From Pseudobutyrivibrio sp. (GTDB lineage Bacteria > Bacillota > Clostridia > Lachnospirales > Lachnospiraceae): DNA of 64,000 nucleotides. The notes beneath the pieces were generated by a model. That model was given only the letters and a program-made list of their open reading frames with translations. It had not been told where the DNA came from and did no database searches. Positions within the stretch are counted from its first letter, which is position 1; every line of letters begins with the position of its first letter. Positions 61,838 to 64,000 of this stretch are shown here, piece by piece. A program made the position numbers and the translations under genes. The stretch covers positions 1 to 64,000 of the forward strand of contig NZ_SVEV01000003.1 of the NCBI RefSeq assembly GCF_015057185.1, in the 5' to 3' direction.

Positions 61838-62449
61838 ATGGTAGCAATTATAAATTACGGCTTAGGAAACCTAGGCAGCATTGCAAACATGCTAAAGGTT
61901 ATAGGTGAAAAAAGTGTAATAACTGCGGACCCAGACAAAATCAAAGCCGCAGACAAAATCATTTTGCCAGGAGTTGGCGCATTTGACGCCGGCATGGGCA
62001 AGCTCAACGAAACAGGCTTAGTTGACCTAATCAAAGAGGAGGCAGCAAACGGCAAGCCAATCCTTGGCATTTGTCTTGGTATGCAGCTTCTTGGAAATGG
62101 TTCTGAGGAGGGTGAACTCCTAGGACTTGGTCTTATAGATTTTGAGTGCAAGCGATTTAATATCCCAGCAGAGATGAATCTCAAGGTTCCTCACATGGGT
62201 TGGGACATCGTAGAGTTCAAGAAAAATGTACCACTTTTAGATGGTATTGAGGGACGCCAGCGTTATTATTTTGTTCATACTTATCATGCAGTTTGTAAGA
62301 ATGACGAGGATGTTATGATGACCTGTGATTACGGTTATGAGTTTGCTTGTGCAGTAAACAAAGGTAATGTTTACGGCGTGCAATTCCACCCAGAGAAGAG
62401 TCACGATTTCGGAATGAGACTTTTAGAAAATTTCACTAAAAAGTGCTAA
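61838..62449 (+). CDS. hisH: HisH-type glutamine amidotransferase subunit for sugar amidation
   Basis: A 203-residue class I glutaminase. Nucleophile Cys at about residue 79 in GICLGMQLLG, the His/Glu pair in FHPEKSH near residue 187. Start ATG 61838 has AGGAG 5 bases upstream. It hydrolyses glutamine and channels ammonia through HisF. Neighbours show it belongs to the amidotransferase at 60504, not to histidine synthesis: no other his gene is present. Confidence 0.9.
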   Translation: MVAIINYGLGNLGSIANMLKVIGEKSVITADPDKIKAADKIILPGVGAFDAGMGKLNETGLVDLIKEEAANGKPILGICLGMQLLGNGSEEGELLGLGLIDFECKRFNIPAEMNLKVPHMGWDIVEFKKNVPLLDGIEGRQRYYFVHTYHAVCKNDEDVMMTCDYGYEFACAVNKGNVYGVQFHPEKSHDFGMRLLENFTKKC

Positions 62450-62458
62450 GAGGTAGCT

Positions 62459-63229
62459 ATGTTTAATAGACCAAGAATTATTCCAGTTCTCTTGATTGAT
62501 GATAGAGACCTGATTAAAACAATAAATTTCAAAAAGCCAACTTACCTTGGCGACCCTGTCAACGCCCTGAAAATTTTCAATCGCAAGGGTATTGATGAGA
62601 TGGCAGTTCTTGATATCTCTGCCAGCAAAAAGGGAATCGAGCCAGATTTTGAGTTGCTTACAGATATGGCATCTGAGGCATTTATGCCATTGTCATATGG
62701 CGGCGGCATCAAGACTCTTGATCAGGTAAGAAAGCTTCTTGCTATCGGATATGAGAAAGTAGTTTTAAATACAAGCCTTGTAGAGGATGAGCAGCTCGTT
62801 AAGGATGCAGTAGCACTTGCTGGTTCCCAGTCAGTTGTGGCATCAATCGATGCAAAGCTTGTAAAGGGTAAATACAAATGTGTCATCTGCGACGGCACAA
62901 AAGTCATCGACATGACTCCAGTAGAGCTTGCAAAGCATGCGGAGGAGCTTGGTGTAGGTGAGATTTTCCTTAACAGCATTGACAGAGATGGAATGATGAC
63001 CGGTTACGATACAAAGCTCATCAATGAAGTAGTTGAGGCTGTCAGCATCCCTGTAACAGCCTGCGGAGGCGCCGGCGGTATCTCAGACCTCAAGGACGCC
63101 CTGGAAAACGGTCACGCTCACGCAGCAGCCGGAGGCAGCATGTTCGTATTCTACGGTCGTTTGAAGGCGGTATTGATTACAGCACCTACCGAAGAGGAGC
63201 TGACTAAGGCAGGGATATATAGCAATTAG
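62459..63229 (+). CDS. hisF: HisF-type ammonia channel subunit for sugar amidation
   Basis: A 256-residue TIM barrel. Family motifs RIIPVLLIDD, YLGDPVNALKIFN, DEMAVLDISASK, SYGGGIKTLDQV and ACGGAGGISDL are present. Unlike true HisF, the strand 1 region reads LLIDDRDLIK where the catalytic histidine enzyme has a Asp at LDVKDGRVVKG, matching the variant of sugar-linked HisF2 proteins. Ten bases separate it from hisH. The stop codon overlaps a family E element. Confidence 0.88.
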   Translation: MFNRPRIIPVLLIDDRDLIKTINFKKPTYLGDPVNALKIFNRKGIDEMAVLDISASKKGIEPDFELLTDMASEAFMPLSYGGGIKTLDQVRKLLAIGYEKVVLNTSLVEDEQLVKDAVALAGSQSVVASIDAKLVKGKYKCVICDGTKVIDMTPVELAKHAEELGVGEIFLNSIDRDGMMTGYDTKLINEVVEAVSIPVTACGGAGGISDLKDALENGHAHAAAGGSMFVFYGRLKAVLITAPTEEELTKAGIYSN

Positions 63230-63313
63230 GAGGGACCCGTATACGGGAAGAACCTGATTGCCACGACACACTCACATTTTGCGAAGCAAAATTTTAATAG
63301 TGTGTCTTCCCGT
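63229..63313 (+). repeat. Family E structured element after hisF
   Basis: GGAGGGACCC starts on the last base of the hisF stop codon. CCCG-TATA-CGGG can form a hairpin, or ACGGGAAGA (63243-63251) can pair with TCTTCCCGT (63305-63313). Between lies GACACACT/AGTGTGTC with tip TTTTGC-GAA-GCAAAA. Confidence 0.75.
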
Positions 63314-63327
63314 TTATTAGAGAAAAT

Positions 63328-64000
63328 ATGAAGATTCTATTAATAGATGTTAACTGCAAATACAGCTCCACAGGCAAAATTGTCTACGACCTCTACCGCC
63401 GCCTCAACGCAGACGGTCATGAGGCTCGAATAGCATATGGCCGTGGAGATGTCATAGATGAACCAGGCATTTACAAGTTTGGTTTGGATTGGGAGACCAA
63501 AAAGCATGCAGCCCTCGCACGCATCACAGGCAAAAACGGCTGCTATTCTCCAAAATCTACGGCTCGCTTGATTGAGTATATCAAGGAGTTCAAACCAGAT
63601 TTGATTCATATACACGAGTTGCATGCATACTTTGTTAATCACGGGCAGCTCCTAGAGTTTTTAAAACAGGAGCAGATTCCAGTAGTTTGGACATTCCACT
63701 GCGAATATATGTACACAGGCAAGTGCGGATTCGCATACGAGTGCCAGCAGTACAAGAGCGGCTGTGGACACTGCCCATATTTGCACGAGTATGTTAGCTC
63801 ACTCGGTATTGATAGGACTGCACAGCTGCTTTCAGAGAAAAAGCAGAGCATGGAAGGCCTTAATCTAAAGGCTATTGTGACACCTTCAAAGTGGCTTGCA
63901 GATAAAACAAAGGAAACATACCTGTATAAAAACAATATTCAGGTTATTCATAATGGTATAGACACAGACGGCATATTCTATCCTAGACAAAAGGATGAGA
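63328..64000 (+). CDS. Glycosyltransferase (GT-B, colanic-acid WcaC-like), truncated by window end
   Basis: An open frame from ATG 63328 to the window edge (224 codons). N-terminus MKILLIDVNCKYSSTGKIVY, then LIEYIKEFKPDLIHIHELH, a Cys-rich patch (GKCGFAYECQQYKSGCGHC) typical of colanic-acid-type GT4 transferases, AIVTPSKWLADKTK and VIHNGIDTDGIF. The donor-binding C-terminal half lies outside the window. There is a short spacer with AGAG before the ATG; the preceding family E element ends 14 bases upstream. Confidence 0.8.
   Translation, partial: MKILLIDVNCKYSSTGKIVYDLYRRLNADGHEARIAYGRGDVIDEPGIYKFGLDWETKKHAALARITGKNGCYSPKSTARLIEYIKEFKPDLIHIHELHAYFVNHGQLLEFLKQEQIPVVWTFHCEYMYTGKCGFAYECQQYKSGCGHCPYLHEYVSSLGIDRTAQLLSEKKQSMEGLNLKAIVTPSKWLADKTKETYLYKNNIQVIHNGIDTDGIFYPRQKDE

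Noticed and set aside
61838-63229. Histidine biosynthesis genes
   Set aside because: Only hisH and hisF are present, directly behind a sugar amidotransferase; this is the sugar-amidation arrangement.

Overview
The window looks like a chromosomal segment of a low-GC, flagellated Gram-positive anaerobe of the Lachnospiraceae, probably Butyrivibrio or Pseudobutyrivibrio-like. This rests on the AT-rich non-coding DNA, AGGAGG-type ribosome sites, the cdaA-cdaR-glmM operon, YvyF and FliB flagellar proteins, CotH/VTC/DUF4956 genes and a clostridial-type group II intron end. The genus is an inference.

Layout. 1-0.9 kb: 3' end of a group II intron and two small unknown genes. 0.9-2.9 kb: two lipoproteins, the first frameshifted. 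2.9-8.9 kb (minus strand): radical SAM/SPASM-like protein, FliB, acetyltransferase, glycosyltransferase, substrate-binding protein. 9-15.5 kb: comF, yvyF, two membrane proteins, cdaA, cdaR, glmM, HPr. 15.8-42.8 kb: leuA, then a glycan locus (rmlD, rmlB, glf, rmlA, rmlC, a GH25 surface protein, a phosphoglycosyl transferase, glycosyltransferases, a flippase, a capsule-type transferase, legB, legC, ptmE-like, a DUF2142-like membrane protein, ACP, MaoC, SDR, PglD-like acyltransferase, GT4). 43-48.3 kb: DUF4956, VTC and two CotH genes. 48.3-49.9 kb: a three-gene HipBST-type toxin-antitoxin locus with three evenly spaced operators. 49.9-64 kb: the glycan locus resumes (GT2, legI, legF, a split membrane/metallo-beta-lactamase gene, Wzy-like polymerase, Gfo/Idh oxidoreductase, AAA ATPase, second phosphoglycosyl transferase, sugar amidotransferase with dedicated HisH/HisF, and a truncated GT at the window edge).

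Together the glycan genes predict dTDP-rhamnose, UDP-galactofuranose and a CMP-legionaminic-acid-like nonulosonate. The nonulosonate is probably amidinated (amidotransferase + HisH + HisF) and perhaps N-acylated with an ACP-borne hydroxyacyl group. Polymer assembly would follow a Wzx/Wzy route.

The most unusual feature is the DNA between the genes. Instead of compact operons, most glycan genes, plus leuA and the HPr gene, are preceded by 60-300 bp elements with elaborate, compensating inverted repeats that often end at the ribosome-binding site. I sort them into families A to E. Family A has about 13 sites sharing a two-stem fold, a conserved internal loop and an RU(G/U)UUA hairpin loop while the stem sequences change. 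One A copy is inverted, two sites are nested copies, and one nested copy also contains a family C element. Families C and E recur with covarying stems, and E has two mutually exclusive pairings. I know of no named RNA class that fits. They may be a new family of structured leader RNAs, a mobile repeat, or both. Other patterned non-coding DNA: a six-copy 20-bp array (4.65 kb), a six-copy 53-bp palindrome array (43 kb), three 29-bp-spaced iteron-like repeats before the AAA ATPase gene, and the Hip operators at 40-bp spacing.
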